Source: Asterias rubens (Eukaryota; Echinodermata; Asteroidea; Forcipulatida; Asteriidae). Taken from it: a stretch of 64,000 nucleotides of DNA. Of this stretch, positions 10,907 through 23,368 are shown piece after piece (the first letter of the stretch is position 1; each line of letters begins with the position of its first letter). The stretch lies in NCBI RefSeq assembly GCF_902459465.1, contig NW_022985702.1, positions 248,001 through 312,000 of the forward strand, in the 5' to 3' direction. The notes beneath the pieces are model-generated. The model searched no databases. It had not been told where the DNA came from and saw only the letters and a program-made list of their open reading frames with translations. A program made the position numbers and the translations under genes.

Positions 10907-11826
10907 ATGATACATGTACATGACACATTACTGTTACAAATTGGACCAAAAATGGACAACAGGTATTAACACAATTTACCCTGTAAGGATGTTTGATACA
11001 GTCCATAGAATCATAAAAAGTAGCTACTGGAGCAAGGCGTTACAAAAGAAGAGAAATACCTGCATGTAAAGTGAGCCACGCAGAGAACTTTCTGTACATA
11101 ACTTGGTGTCCAATTGAAGCATAATTCTCATACTAAACAGTGAATTTTCAGGAACCTCAAAGTTGTCCTCGAAGTTTGTCCAAATAGATGCAAAATGACA
11201 TAAACAAAAATACAAAAAGGTTACATTTATCGTTTTAAATTCGCTTGTAAAAATTGGCATGACAAATTCAAAATGTTTCTTACAATGTTGCACTAACCAA
11301 TAAATATAAGAAGACATGGTTTAAAAAAACACTGAAGTATTTGTAATATTTTTAGGCAGGATAAACTGTGGTAAGTATAGCGTACATAACATGGACACCA
11401 AAACTGTATACATTTGCTGGGAAAATGAATTGGCCTTTACTTGCTAGTGACATCATTGTTTTAAACATTTGAATAGTTAGGACCTGTTTAATACTAATGG
11501 TTAAACCCCACTGATTTAATTGCAATACATTTAGGCAAGGTGTGTTGCAAGTAAACGTACATAATATGGATGGACACCAACATTTTTAATAAATTTGTGG
11601 GAGAAAATAATTGGTCTTTATGATTAATCGGTGGCTAGTGACAACATATTTGTAAAACATTTGAACAGGTAGTACCTGTTTTTTATTTATTAACAGTAAT
11701 TTTATAGTCTTAATTGATGACCCTAATTTTATCTAAATACTGAGAAAGAGGTACTTTTTCACACACAAATTTTGATCCAGGAAAGGCTTATCAGTTTGTG
11801 TAGATGAAGTTATGACAAAGGGGTGC
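10907..11826. other. Gene-free stretch
   Basis: No supported coding frame. Two related segments (about 11340-11480 and 11530-11690) share words such as CATAACATGGACACCAA and GTACCTGTTTAAT-like text, so this may be a diverged tandem duplication of about 180 bases. Confidence 0.35.
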
Positions 11827-14075
11827 TCATTGCCTCAAAGTACCTTTTCCTTCTTTTAGAACTGAACAGTTGTGCTGATAGTTACCATAGTCATAGTTTC
11901 GCATTAGTGATAACTGTCTGTCCTTTTCTTTCTTGTCATCTGTTGCAAGCCATTTCTGTACATCGGATTCATCTTTATGCTGGGGAGTTTTCAAGTGTCG
12001 AGGTAGTTTCTTCTGGGGCATTGAACAAAATGGACAGTACTGAGGTTTATCATAACTACGACCATCATTATTGGAAGTGGTGAATACTTCAATTTCCATT
12101 GAGCTGCCTGCACTTGATGAAACATCTCCATCCTGAAGGGTACTTGTAGTTGGCTGTGAGTTGCGACTCGCTTGCACAGGACTCTGACTTCCAGCACCTT
12201 CAGTTTCAGAGCCACCATTAGGATTTCTCCTTCTGGGAAAAAAAATTGGGCTCACTGGTCGTGAAGAAGACAGCTCATCTGAGGACTCGGGCACAAACTC
12301 ATCATTGGACTCCTCATCATCTGAGGGTTTGAAGGAGACATCTGAGTCACTTGCTTCATCTGACACTTCAGGATCACTAATAGGATAATCCAAAGTCGTG
12401 TACGCCTGAGAAAACATAATCCAAAAGGAATGAAACAAGTGTTCAACAACATGTCTTCATTTTTCAATAGAATAAATTTATTTGATGAAGAAGAGAAATC
12501 TGAAAGACAGAGAAGCTTTATTTTAAACCCTTTTATAGTATGTAAAAATCAATGCTTTTGGCTGATTTCACATGTACAGTCGATAAACTATTGTTCTCTA
12601 TCTCAAACCATCTAACAGTTCTTCACCCAAATGAATTCACTCACAGGAGGCTTGTATGTTCAGTAAAAAAAATCTTTTGCAAACTGCTTGGAACATAACA
12701 AACAAGTAATATTCAAAACTTTCTCATTACACTGGTGCATTAATACCTGTATTTCAGATGAGCTACATGCATGTCCAGCCTGATGGGTAAGTGAAGATAA
12801 TTCTGAACTCCCTCCAGGAACTGTTGATCCAAAGCAATCTTGAGGATTCCCAAGCATGCCCAGTGCACTGGAAGCAGAGAATGTCTGTGTCACAGATGAA
12901 TCTCTTAATTTCTCCAACTTCAAATAAATGTCAATAAAAAAACATGAAAGTACTGGTACATGGCCTAGTGTCACCAACAACTTGAGGGATGGTCAGAAAG
13001 GACAAACATTTTTTCAAAATCAAAGAGGGTAAGTAACACTGACACAATGTCTATTACGTCTAAATTACACATTTTATGTGTGCGTATTACCTTGTACATA
13101 CTGCCTTGTAAAAGTTTGTAAATTAATAAATAATGAATCAGCTGAAACCTTACAAAATGTACCTTTTCAACATCGAGACCCAAGATGGTGCTACCCTAGA
13201 GGTTGCTGATGAATTCAAATACCTTGTCGCCCTCATAGGACCAACTGTGAGCGAGATGAAATTGAGGAAAGCTTTGAAATGGAAGGCCCTGCATTGCATG
13301 AAGGGAGTGTGGATGGTTACTGACCAATGACACTAAGAGACGTCTGTTTGTGGCTACAGTTGAGTCTGAACTCCAGTATGGAGTCCAGACGTGGACTATG
13401 ACAGCCAAAACAAGAGAGAGTATTAGATGGCATCTACAAGTGAATGATAAGGATGGCAATCAACGTTGGTTTCCTATGGCCTATTTGCGATGGTGATGTC
13501 GTCACTGGTTGAACAAGGGTAAACCAAAATGTTTGAATTTCATTCAACCATTTACACATCATGAGCCAGGGTTGTTCCAAGAGAGAAAAAACAGGGGTCG
13601 CAACAGGTGTATTTTCAGCTGAGTAATTATTTTGTTATTGTAAACTTTCACATGGCATATGGACAAGGCAGTATGGCACACATCCTCTGAAAAGCGACAC
13701 ATACTTTCATACTGAAAGGCACATTTTGAATGAATTTTAAATGAGTCAAATAGTCAAAATATTTTGGATAATAAGGACAAATGTTACACAATGTCCCATT
13801 CTCTTAAAATGGCCCAACTGTATACAAGCACATTAAATGTTTCTCAACATACCTTTTGCCACGGCAAACCAGCTGTCCCATAATCATATCTCAACTCTTC
13901 ATCCAAACTTAAGTCTTTTAGCGCAAATATACAGAGGTGAGGACTTCTATCAATCATTAGCTTCTTGATGACACAGTTGGCTCTTTTGTTGTCATTTATC
14001 CATTTAGCAAGGAAACGGTGTTAGCTGCATCAATGCTGTTCATGGGATTAACAAAGTGATTGTTTGAATAAGAAT
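11827..14075 (-). pseudogene. Decayed SET-domain plus zinc-finger gene (three visible exons)
   Basis: Exons run right to left: about 14075-13853, 12917-12747 and 12405-11827, each ending or starting in phase 0 at good splice sites. The first encodes a SET-domain C-terminus (FLAKWINDNKRANC, then CIFALKDLSLDEELRYDYG and LPW), the NH.xNC and ELxYDYG parts of lysine methyltransferases such as KMT5A. A base appears to be missing near 14017, just before FLAKW, because the matching upstream residues (NPMNSIDAANT) are in another frame. The last exon is Ser/Asp/Glu-rich, then has YCPFCSMPQKKLPRHLKTPQ and a downstream His, and a RNYDYGNYQHNCSVL motif. I recall that motif from zinc-finger regions of Crypton-like proteins. 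It ends at TGA, or splices out at GGAAAAG|GTACTT shortly before. A hybrid SET/Crypton-type mobile gene is likely. Confidence 0.6.
13131..13470 (+). pseudogene. LINE reverse-transcriptase C-terminal remnant
   Basis: The plus strand reads EVADEFKYLVALIGPTVSEM, then, after a frame break near 13315, LFVATVESELQYGVQTWTMT. These match the end of non-LTR reverse transcriptases (FKYLG..I, ..LLYGxETWT). Frame changes and the altered LLYGSE core show it is dead. It lies inside an intron of the SET/zinc-finger gene, opposite to it. Confidence 0.7.
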
Positions 14076-14255
14076 TCCTTCCTCATCTGGGAAAGATTTG
14101 ATCTGGCAGTTAGGCCTAATACTGACTCTATCAGTGTGAGTAACTGTCTTCACACTGTGGTAAAAACAGGTTGGGTGGCGAGCCACTGATAATGGACCAA
14201 TCCGAAGGCAAGGTCTATTAGTATTAACAGCAGCCAGCTACCAGGCAAGGTGGAC

Positions 14256-15815
14256 ACTTATTCTCAAACGTTTGGGGTTCATTGGTACACACCAATAAGT
14301 ATCCGAAGGATATATTGACCATGTCCCGTGTTATTGCTAAACTTCACCTAGTCCCAACTAAAACGTTTGGGGGCCCATCAATTTCCGTGTACACAATACA
14401 GCGTATAGTCAACAGGCACGCTGACTGCAAGCACAGACCCCACTATTACCCTTCACATAACCCAACCTCATAATATTTAAACCTCGACGGAATTTCTTCA
14501 AACTTTTAGAATGTATTAATGATGAATGTAGCTTAATAAATAATCTTTTTTCCTATTTATAATTGTCAACTTATTCAAAGTTAAAGTCATCTCAAACGTT
14601 TGGGGCTCATCGACTTCCAAGTACCGCCAATACAGCGTATAGTGAACACGCACGCTGACTGCATGAAAAGACCCCACTATTATACCCTTCACAGAACCCA
14701 TCCTCAAAGTATTTAAACCCCGGTAGAATTTCTTCAAATTTTTAGAATCTATTAATGAATAATGTAGCTTAATAAATAATATTTTTTCATATTTTTCCTA
14801 TGTATAATTGTCAACATATTCAAAGTTAAAGTCATCTCAAACGTTTGGGGCTCATAGACTTCCAAGTACCGCCAATACAGCGTATAGTGAACACGCACAC
14901 TGACTGCATTATTCTTGCAGTCAGTGTGTGTATTGACTGCACGATGTAGTGTGTAACAATAAACTGATAAGCCAAGAGCGTTAACAAAATTTCCGTTGAT
15001 GTTTAGACACTTTAAAGATGAATTATGGGAGTGTTTTATTCTTGCAGTAAGTATGTGTAATTGACTGTACAATGGGTTCTTTAGGAAAACCGATGAGCCC
15101 CAAACGTTTGAGATGACTTTAACTTTAAATAAGTCAGTAATTACAATGTATAAGTAGCAAAAATATGGAAAAATATGATTTATGACCCTACCTTCTGCAC
15201 TAATAGATTCTAAAAATTTGAAGAAATTCCGTCGAGGTTAAAATACTATGAGGATGGGTTCTGTGAAGGGTATAATAGCGGGGTCTTTTCATGCAGTCAG
15301 CGTGCCTGTTGACTATACGCTGTTTTGGCGGTACTTGGAAATCGATGAGCCCAAACGTTTGAGATGACTTTAACTTTAAATAAGTCAGTAATTATAAATA
15401 GCAAAAATATTTAAAAATATTATTTATTAAGCTACATTATTCATTAATAGATTCTAAAAATTTGAAGAAATTCCGTCAAGGTTTAAGTATTATGAGGATG
15501 GGTTCTGTGAAGGGTATAATAGTGGTGTCTTTTCATGCAGTCAGCGTGCGTGTTAACTATACGCTGTATTGGCGGTACTTGGAAATCGATGAGCCCCAAA
15601 CGTTTGAGATGACTTTAACTTTGAATATGTTGACAATTATACTTAGGAAAAATAGGAAAAAATATTATTTATTAAGCTACATTCTTCATTAGTAGATCCT
15701 AAAAATTTGAAGAAATTCTACCAGGGTTTAAATACTTTGAGGACGGGTTTTATGAAGGGTATAATAGTGGGGATCTGTTCTTGCAGTTAGCGTGCGTGTT
15801 GACTATACGCTCACC
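14256..15815. repeat. Inverted repeat made of about 240-bp tandem units facing each other
   Basis: The unit contains CTCAAACGTTTGGGGCTCAT, ACCGCCAATACAGCGTATAG and TTTCTTCAAATTTTTAGAAT. Copies near 14350, 14595 and 14840 read in one direction. Copies near 15095, 15350 and 15600 read in the reverse direction. The turn lies at about 14910-15080 in a stretch with two copies of TATTCTTGCAGT.AGT.TGTGT. Short open frames in the units are by-products of the repeat. Confidence 0.8.
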
Positions 15816-16283
15816 CTATTCTCATAGCCACCGCCACTGATAAAGGAGGATGTTGGCAAAAGCGCACCGTATGTTAACGGATCATGATGCTATCATGGTA
15901 GCACATGATGGATCACCATCACTTAGAAGCGATGGGGATTTGGGTTGCACGGAATACGTAGCAGCTCCGTTGGACCTTTTCAGCCGGCTTGTGGCGCATA
16001 ACAAGTTACTGGGATCATGTACTATCGATAATACGTACACATGGGTTACCGTATGTACACGTATGCCGTTCCATAATGGAGGTAGAATTAATACGTGCTG
16101 TGATGTGGTAGCCAAGCTGACATGGCACTGGCCGTCAGCGAAGACAGGCTCCCACTTCTCGTAGTCTACTTCATTGTCCAAGCCAAGCTAGTGGATCTTC
16201 AGATGAATGATAACGGGGAAAAACTGCAAGCTCACAACTGAATTCCTTGTAAGTTGTAAGTATCATGCTTTCCTAATCCTAGT

Positions 16284-16304
16284 GTAATAATAATAATAAT
16301 AATG

Positions 16305-16337
<33 letters not shown>

Positions 16338-16338
16338 T
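16284..16338. repeat. (TAA)n microsatellite
   Basis: About 17 near-perfect TAA/AAT units with one TGA interruption. Confidence 0.95.
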
Positions 16339-16500
16339 GAAGCATGAGAATGGGATGCAACATGATCATCATGATGATGCAACTTTCTTCCAACCTGCTC
16401 TCGTCTTCTTTTGCATTGCCATTCCATCATGTCCATTGTTTTGTATTGATTGTGGACCATTCACTTCACAGTTCACACAAACTGTTATTGCTTATTACTG

Positions 16501-16622
16501 GTTTAGGTTAAAGACAGTGGACACTATCCTATGTATACAGTGAGTATTGGTAATTACTCAAAATAATTATTATCATAAAAACCTTTCTTGATTACGAGTA
16601 GTGGGGAGAGGTTGAAAGTATA
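16501..16622 (+). mobile_element. Left part of a palindromic MITE, split by an insertion
   Basis: Contains AAAGACAGTGGACACTAT, ATTGGTAATTACTCAAAATA and AGTGGGGAGAGGTTGAAAGT, the terminal half of the roughly 360-bp MITE family seen at 24.3, 50.7 and 59.6 kb. The expected continuation (AAAACATTGTGAGAAACAGC) appears only at 17184, after about 560 unrelated bases. Confidence 0.65.
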
Positions 16623-16693
16623 CAAATTTTGACTGCTTTTTGAGTCGAGTGCTGGTTGTTAAAACTACGACTCCCGAGGTGATCCCTGGGACG

Positions 16694-16730
16694 TTCTATT
16701 TTCCAAAGGCGCAGCCGAGTGAAAATAGAA
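16694..16730. repeat. Hairpin, 10-bp stem, loop CAAAGGCGCAGCCGAGT
   Basis: TTCTATTTTC pairs with GAAAATAGAA. The loop resembles those of the hairpins at 16846-16929 and 43465-43512. Confidence 0.6.
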
Positions 16731-16845
16731 TGCTCTGGTCTGTCTTATGGACCCTACCGAGTATACAAGTATAAGTAGAAGTAGAAGGATCACCGAGGGA
16801 GTAAATATTTGTTTTATAACACCCCCACACACAACAGACTTTTTA

Positions 16846-16929
16846 TTAGTTGCGATAACGTAACCCTCCTGCCGGCGGCTGAGCCAGAGGCTAGGCCGTC
16901 GGCAGAGGGGTTATGTTATCACAACTAAC
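16846..16929. repeat. Hairpin, about 33-bp imperfect stem
   Basis: TTAGTTGCGATAACGTAACC at the left pairs with GGTTATGTTATCACAACTAA at the right, with GC-rich inner arms (CCTGCCGGCGG / CCGTCGGCAGAGG). The loop is CTGAGCCAGAGGCTAGG. Confidence 0.75.
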
Positions 16930-17183
16930 TATTTATCATCTTCGTACACGTAACTTTCGACGTGCGTTTCAGATACTGAGATGCACAACTGATTGGGTTA
17001 AAAGACGTCTGGGTGCTGCACGCCGTGTAAAAGTCGTCAGACTATCACACGGCAAACGTTGCACTATCGCACGGCAAACGATGCACTATTACACGGCCTT
17101 CGGCTAGTAAAACTAAGACATATCATGTGACACGCTCTAAACCAATGAAAAGGCATATATTTGTAAGGGGTTTATAATTAAAA

Positions 17184-17220
17184 ACATTGTGAGAAACAGC
17201 TCCCTCTGATCTGAATTGTC
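17184..17220 (+). mobile_element. Right flank of the interrupted MITE
   Basis: AAAACATTGTGAGAAACAGC then TCCCTCTGA continues the MITE consensus broken at 16622. The rest of this MITE copy is missing. Confidence 0.55.
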
Positions 17221-17984
17221 ATTATTGGGGAAAAGGGCAATTTTAAAATAGGGCAATGTCCAGCCCAGGAAATGGTCAAGCAAGCGTACATATTACGCAG
17301 GACTACTGATCTCAATTATACTGACGTCAATTGGTGTTCGTGTCAAGCTTGACAAAATGTATGCAACCTTCAACCGCATGCGCAAATTTGCCGCACACAA
17401 AATTTGCGCAGCCCATCTGAAGATTGCACTCTTTTGTTACTGGTGCATACTAAGCACTGCATCCTTCCATGGTGTGCACTGGGGAATAGTTGCTACACAG
17501 ACTCATGTGATCATTGTCAATGATGCACCTAGTGTCACTTCGCTTGGTGTTGTCAACAAAATATTAATAATTAATTTTAAACAATAGTCATAATAAATTG
17601 CCAGAAATAGCCTATTTTGGTGAATGACAGAGGAAATAATGGGATTTATTTGTGTAGTTAAGGGAAACCAAATAATACGATATAATCAAGAAATAAAATA
17701 AAATTAGACTAGTGTAAGAGAGAAAAAAAGTGAATCATTAGTATTACAACCGTACCCCTCTCGGCAATCAAACCTTGCTCACTCATTAACTTGAGGCAGC
17801 TCAGCAGAATGAGGTTTCCAAAACATTTATAATACTTGTAAAATGCCGTGGCAGTAAGTATCGACTATAAAGGGCTATGTATGCCATTTTTTTTTAATGT
17901 TTTTTTTTTTTTTTTTGGGGGGGGGGGTAAGGTTGGGGGGTTTAACAAATTTGTGCACCCATGGGATGGATAGAGGGAGTAAGT

Positions 17985-18062
17985 AGCTAAATACCCCAGA
18001 CAGTTTCTCGACTCCTCTTGGTGGAGAGCGCGTCACGTGGTAGTGTTTAAACGGTTGAAGAC
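17985..18062 (-). repeat. Dispersed repeat with CACGTGA and CCAATAGGAG-like words
   Basis: Read on the minus strand it gives TTTAAACACTACCACGTGAC, then GCGCTCTCCACCAAGAGGAG and AACTGTCTGGGGTATTTA. Related copies lie at 26318-26395, 47225-47305, 55070-55125 and 58985-59065. Confidence 0.7.
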
Positions 18063-18808
18063 CAGCTGGAGCTGTTTAAAGTCACATGGATGGAAGTGGT
18101 ATTTTTTCAAAACAAAGCTTTGGTCACTAAGATATGTTTTGATGAGTGTAATGCGTTCTCATTTTATTTACAAATTTAAGAGTATGCCCCGACCCGAGAG
18201 GGCGCTGTGCGTGAAGTAAATCGAGGCACGATATTTGAAGAGAAAATGTATTAGTCTGGCCCCATACAATGTTCACTACATCTGGGTACCGGATCGGTAT
18301 GATGCCTACGTACAGAACTATGGTCACGGAGCAGACTGCAAGCACACGGCTGCTGTGCGGACGGTCCACTCGGATTACCCTGCATGGTGAATCGCAAGCT
18401 AAAACAAACCCTCATAGTTCAAACTTACCCGAATTTGTCACGTTTGGCATAATAATGCTACTCTTCGCTTTCAGGTCTTTCAGGTACCTTCTTTGACTTC
18501 CCACTCTGAAAAAGTTGATGGGATGGCGTCATGTTTTAGAAAAACTTTTCTCTTCATGTCAAATGTGTGGTGTACGACGACTTAAAGTGTTCGCTGCACA
18601 GCGCTGAAAAAGACGTCGAACCAGACGTCTATTACTCTTGGTATTGCTCTTACTTTTGCGGCCCCCACAACCCTACGTGGGATCTGCAGGAAACACATGC
18701 AACCTGAACCCATCTTTAATTGTTTTACTGCATGCATCAGCAATACACCTGGTTGGCATTCCAGGAAAATGCAATGAAAAACCTTTTTAGAAATGTACAA
18801 ACTCACGA

Positions 18809-18881
18809 CTTGGACCGTACATGTACTTTGCACGTGTGGTTTCTCTTGGACCGTACATGTACTTTGCACGTGTGGTTTCTC
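18809..18881 (+). repeat. Two-copy 36-bp tandem repeat
   Basis: CTTGGACCGTACATGTACTT followed by TGCACGTGTGGTTTCT occurs twice in direct succession without change. Confidence 0.9.
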
Positions 18882-19198
18882 TATGCATTGCAGGCAAAGC
18901 CTGCCTCGATTGACGTCACAAAAGGGGTAGTTGGAGTCAGCCCCCCCCCCCAAACAACTACATGTATCTATATTTTTAACATATAAATTGTGATAAACAA
19001 TTACTACGAACAATTTTTTTAAAAATAAAATGTTTGTAAGAAAACAAATTCTATTTCCAGGTGACTTAAAGACCGGCTGGCTTCCGCGTGTCGTGCGTGC
19101 AAGCTGTATGCAAATTTTATGACGTGGAACCCAAGTGATTAGCTACATGTATTATATGACTCAAGCTCGAGTGGGATACGGAAAAATATAGCGCTTCT

Positions 19199-19233
19199 GC
19201 GTCCCATATCCAACAAGTTGGATATGGGGACGC
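19199..19233. repeat. Hairpin, 16-bp stem
   Basis: GCGTCCCATATCCAAC pairs with GTTGGATATGGGGACGC across a two-base turn. A diverged relative of the flank (GCGCATCTGCATCCTATATC) is at 22466. Confidence 0.7.
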
Positions 19234-19239
19234 AGACCG

Positions 19240-22106
19240 AGACCTGCTATACTGTCTGTATTTCCATGAGTGTGTGTGTGATAACGTATTATCTTCAAGC
19301 AAACTTGGCGCGTGACATAGAACACACAAGATGCAGGTAGTGATATTAGCCGTGCAATATAGGTTTTTATCACCACTCCATTCTGCGAATCTGATTCGAG
19401 GATAAGTGCATACTGGAAGATAATAGTAATAGTTGAGTGGTTATGTGTGTTATCAAACCATGTGTTTTTGTACATACCGTACATTTGATTTAAATATAAC
19501 CGTTTTCTTCCTGTTTTTCTTCTTTTGCTCTTGGTTGGGGTGTACAGGTTTTGTCTCATGAAGAGGAAAATGAAGGACAAAGAGGACTCCAAAGATGATT
19601 CTACTTCCGCAAGCTTTTGACAAACCAGCTGATGTCATCCCAGCCAAACAACTGGCATGCTTGGTGCTCTCAAAACATATCTTTTTAGTCACTAAACGCA
19701 ATTTTTAGTTTGCTTTTATTGCCCCTGGTTCAATGTACATGTATATTAATGGATAAATTTCTTGTATTTTTTAATATTTTCATTTTTATGTGTTTAAACA
19801 TAATTTTACACTATTCTAAAGACAGAAACACAAAATATCCCGAGTGAAAATGAATACAGTGCCACTTGTTGCGAAAACATCAAGAATGTGCAGGTTATTC
19901 AATGGAACCATGACATGTTGAGTGAGCTAGAAGTCTCGAGTACTAGCCACAGCCATATTATGAGTGTAGTATTCTACCGGACAACACTTAAATTTTCCAA
20001 AGAGTTATTCTTCAATAAAATTTAAGAGGTTACAATTATTTGACCTGCTATTTTTATTGCTAATCCTTGGGGTTACTCCAGACAATGGGCAGTATAAATA
20101 AAACTAGCAATTACTTATCAAGTAAAAGGTCCAGCATTAGCAAAAGATCGATAAGTTAAAGATCAGGTTCAAGCAATTGCTTAAATCTCTACAAATAACC
20201 CTTTACTTAACTAAACATTTTACTTGACTCAGAAAAGTGAATGGTCGGAGTAGTAAGTAAAAGCAATTGCTTGGATTTTTAATTAAATTCTCGCTGGATT
20301 ACCTTTTACCAAGTAAATGCTACTGGACAAAAGTAAAAGGTCGTCTCCAATTTTTATGTCAATAAAAAGAGTCTCCCAAGAAATTTCTTTTAGTTACTAG
20401 TGCAACCATTTATTAGGAAGGAAATGCTTACTTTTATTTATAAGGATTTAACTAAAAGGCTAGTAAAAGCATTTGCTACTTTTTTTAAGTATAGGCACAA
20501 TGTAATTTTGTTGAATGCTTCCGTCTTTAAAAGAAGTGGATTTTTAAGATTTTTTTTGTCAGGTTTATAATCAAAGTATGACCATACATGTACATGTAAG
20601 ACAACCTTCATAAAATATACTAGTAGGAGATTAGGTATAATTTATACCCTTACCCTGAACTTCAATTTGTTTTTTGTGTGTACATCATCTAACATCTATT
20701 TGCCAACAAATCAACTGCGTTTGTGATCGCAACAATCAGGGATGTTTTGTCATGTCATGTATCATGGTTCATTATAAAAACACAATTGACAAGATTGAAA
20801 TAAAAAGGAAAAGAGACAAACTTGTCCAATTGTCATTAATATTATTTTGGTGTGCACAAAAAAAGACACTACACTACAATGTGAGGATTTAGAGACGCTG
20901 GTGGCAGCAGACATACTGGTCCTTTTTGGCAAGTAAGAGCGTTTAGCTTTGTCCTTTATCACATAAACCACGATCCTTCCAGTTTTTAACGGTTCCCTTT
21001 ATTAGAAAATGAGAGAGATGAAAAATTGCCCAATCACGATTCTAAACCAAGACCTCGGACATACAGTATAATTAGTCTACAATCTAAATTGTATAGCCCA
21101 CCCTAATTGACCAATCATTTCTCACGGTGGAGGTGCAACTAGGCTGCAAATAAAAGTGTATATAGAGCCTATTATCCTAAATAAGGACATAATAGTAAAT
21201 GATACAATTGAAAACTTTGTTGAGATTCAAACCAAAGACCTCTGACAGTTCAGGACATACAATGTACTGTGCGGATGCTCTGTCAACCGAGAACAGTCTT
21301 CCCTGGAGTACCATCAAGTGTTATTAACTGAGCTAATATATTGCTAGTCCCAAACTCACTGGTGGTGTCTCTAGTTTTTTCAATTCTGGGGGCCGGGGGA
21401 GGTTGGGGGTAGGCAGGCGCGGATCCAGGGGGGTGAGTTTGTGTTTCAAACCCCATCCCCTGCTCTGACCCCCCCCCCCCCCCAAAAAAAGGAAAAACGA
21501 TCAGCTATTATAGATTAGACATAATCAATTTAACAAATGAGCCTCTCCCCTTTCAACAGTTTCTGGATCTGCCCCTGGGGAGAGCACCAGTCATATTTCA
21601 TTTAATCTGACATGGCAAGCAATTATGGAAATTTTTTGAAGCAGCCTTGGACCATTGGACGAGGGAACTGTTGTTTCATGCAGTAATTCACCATAGAAAC
21701 AGACAAATATTGCGCTCCCACAAAATACACTATAAATAGATTACAATCAGTGTGCTGTTGTGGTTGATCTGATTCATTTATTTAATTTATCAAGTAGGCC
21801 TAATAGTGTGAAATTTGTTTGTGGCAAAAGGAGTAGCCCTGATAAAAGACTTTATACAGAATTTGAAAAGGTAGTTTACTTCTTAAATAATTACAATTTG
21901 TAGAAAACTCAAGTTGTAACCCCCTTTTTAACACAGAGGAGAACATACTTTGAATACAAAGTCTTATGCTGTGTTTATATAATGATAATTTTGTATATTT
22001 TAATTGAATCACATGGAAAAACCTTCACACTACATGAATGTAGACAAGCATGCAACTCTTTTCCTTTTCCTCTGTAGAACACTTTACAAAACTGTTTGTG
22101 TAAAGC
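19240..22106. other. Gene-free stretch
   Basis: No supported gene. 20050-20480 repeats words such as AAGTAAAAG and AAGCAATTGCTT. 21370-21600 contains long G and C runs (CCCCCCCCCC near 21470) typical of decayed repeats. Confidence 0.4.
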
Positions 22107-22335
22107 TCAAACATAAAAGTTGCATGGCTGCCTACTTACAGGGTTGACCCTAGATACATTATCTTCAAACATAAAAGTTGCATGGCTGCCTACTTACAGG
22201 GTTGACCCTATACATTATCTTCAAACATAAAAGTTGCATGGCTGCCTACTTACAGGGTTGACCCTAGATACATTATCTTCAAACATAAAAGTTGCATGGC
22301 TGCCTATTTGCAGGGTTGACCCTATACATTATCTT
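22107..22335 (+). repeat. Tandem array, four copies of a 56-59-bp unit
   Basis: Unit CAAACATAAAAGTTGCATGG, then CTGCCTACTTACAGGGTTGACCCTA, starts at 22107, 22166, 22222 and 22280. Each unit holds the small palindrome AGGGTTGACCCT. Two units have TAGATACATT and two have TATACATT after it, alternating along the array. Confidence 0.95.
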
Positions 22336-22996
22336 TAAGCAGGCTTGAATATTCAACTCTGAGAAGTGATTCAAAGTGGCGCATTTGCGACCAATGCTGA
22401 TTGTCATATGCATAAAGTTTGCCTGAAAATAGTTGTTTATCGCACGTGAAAGAATACATAATAAAATAGCGCATCTGCATCCTATATCCAACTCTGCTTT
22501 TGACCTTGTCAGATATGAGACTTAGAAGTGCTGTATTTTTCCAACTTCCATTGGCACTTGTGTGATGGCTTATCATACACATGTAGTACATAATTATTTA
22601 TCAAACTAAGTTTTAAAACAAAAATAATATCTTGGTTACTGGTAAACTGTTAACTATTTGGCATGTTTGGAAGGTTACCAGTGTGCTAATACATAAATCA
22701 AGTATAATGTTCAAGGCATTAGGTGGTCAGGTGAACCGTTAAGGTTGACCTTTTCTCCCAATTACCTTGGAAAAAGCACAACACTTTGATTCTGACTTTT
22801 TCGAAAAATTTGGCACATGCTATAAGCAGCACCATAAAATTAAGCATAGTAGGCCTACTGCTAGAAGCGGGGTACCTTCATAAAATTTGTACCCACCACA
22901 CCCCATCTGCCAACACCACTGCTGTGATGTACATGTACATGTACAGTATGTGTACTCATGTTTCAACTGATGATTTGAAGCCATTTCAAGTACTAC

Positions 22997-23368
22997 TTAA
23001 ATACAACCGACACTATTGGTTATTGTCTCAAAGACCATTCATCTCACTTGTTGTATCTCAACATATGCACAAAATTACAAACATGTTGACATTTTAGTTC
23101 AATTGGTCGTTGAAGTTGCGAGATAATACTGAAAGAAAAAACACCCTATGTCACACGAAGTTGTGTGCTTCCAGATGCTTTTCTCAGTTCTCAAAATCTA
23201 ATTTGTGGAAAGTTACTTCTTTATCAAAAATTACATGTTACTTCTGAGGGAGACGTTTCTCACAACGTTTTATACTATCAACAGCTCTCCATTACTCGTT
23301 ATTAAGTGAGTTTTTGTGCTAATAATTAATTTGACTAATTTAGACCAATAGTGTCCAGTGCCTTTAAA
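22997..23368 (+). mobile_element. Palindromic MITE copy (about 360 bp)
   Basis: Begins with CGACACTATTGGTTATTGTC and ends with ACCAATAGTGTCCAGTGCCT, so the ends are inverted copies. It has the shared interior words CACACGAAGTTGTGTGCTTC and CTCACAACGTTTTATACTAT. The central hairpin is decayed in this copy. Confidence 0.8.

Larger units (their letters stand above)
16623..17183. mobile_element. Insertion of about 560 bp inside a MITE, with two hairpins
   Basis: Flanked on both sides by adjacent parts of the 360-bp MITE, so it arrived later. Internally it has a hairpin at 16694-16730, a longer one at 16846-16929, and three copies of a roughly 25-bp unit ending CACGGCAAACG at 17040-17095. No coding frame. 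Its exact ends are uncertain. Confidence 0.5.

Noticed and set aside
10700-11320. A complete LTR retrotransposon around the 10.0-kb LTR
   Set aside because: Only the integrase tail was found; no reverse transcriptase, protease or second LTR in the expected positions.
14516-15692. Several 60-106-codon frames with nearly the same protein text on both strands
   Set aside because: They are translations of the repeated 240-bp unit, not genes.
22107-22335. CRISPR-like array
   Set aside because: Units are contiguous tandem repeats without unique spacers, in an animal genome.
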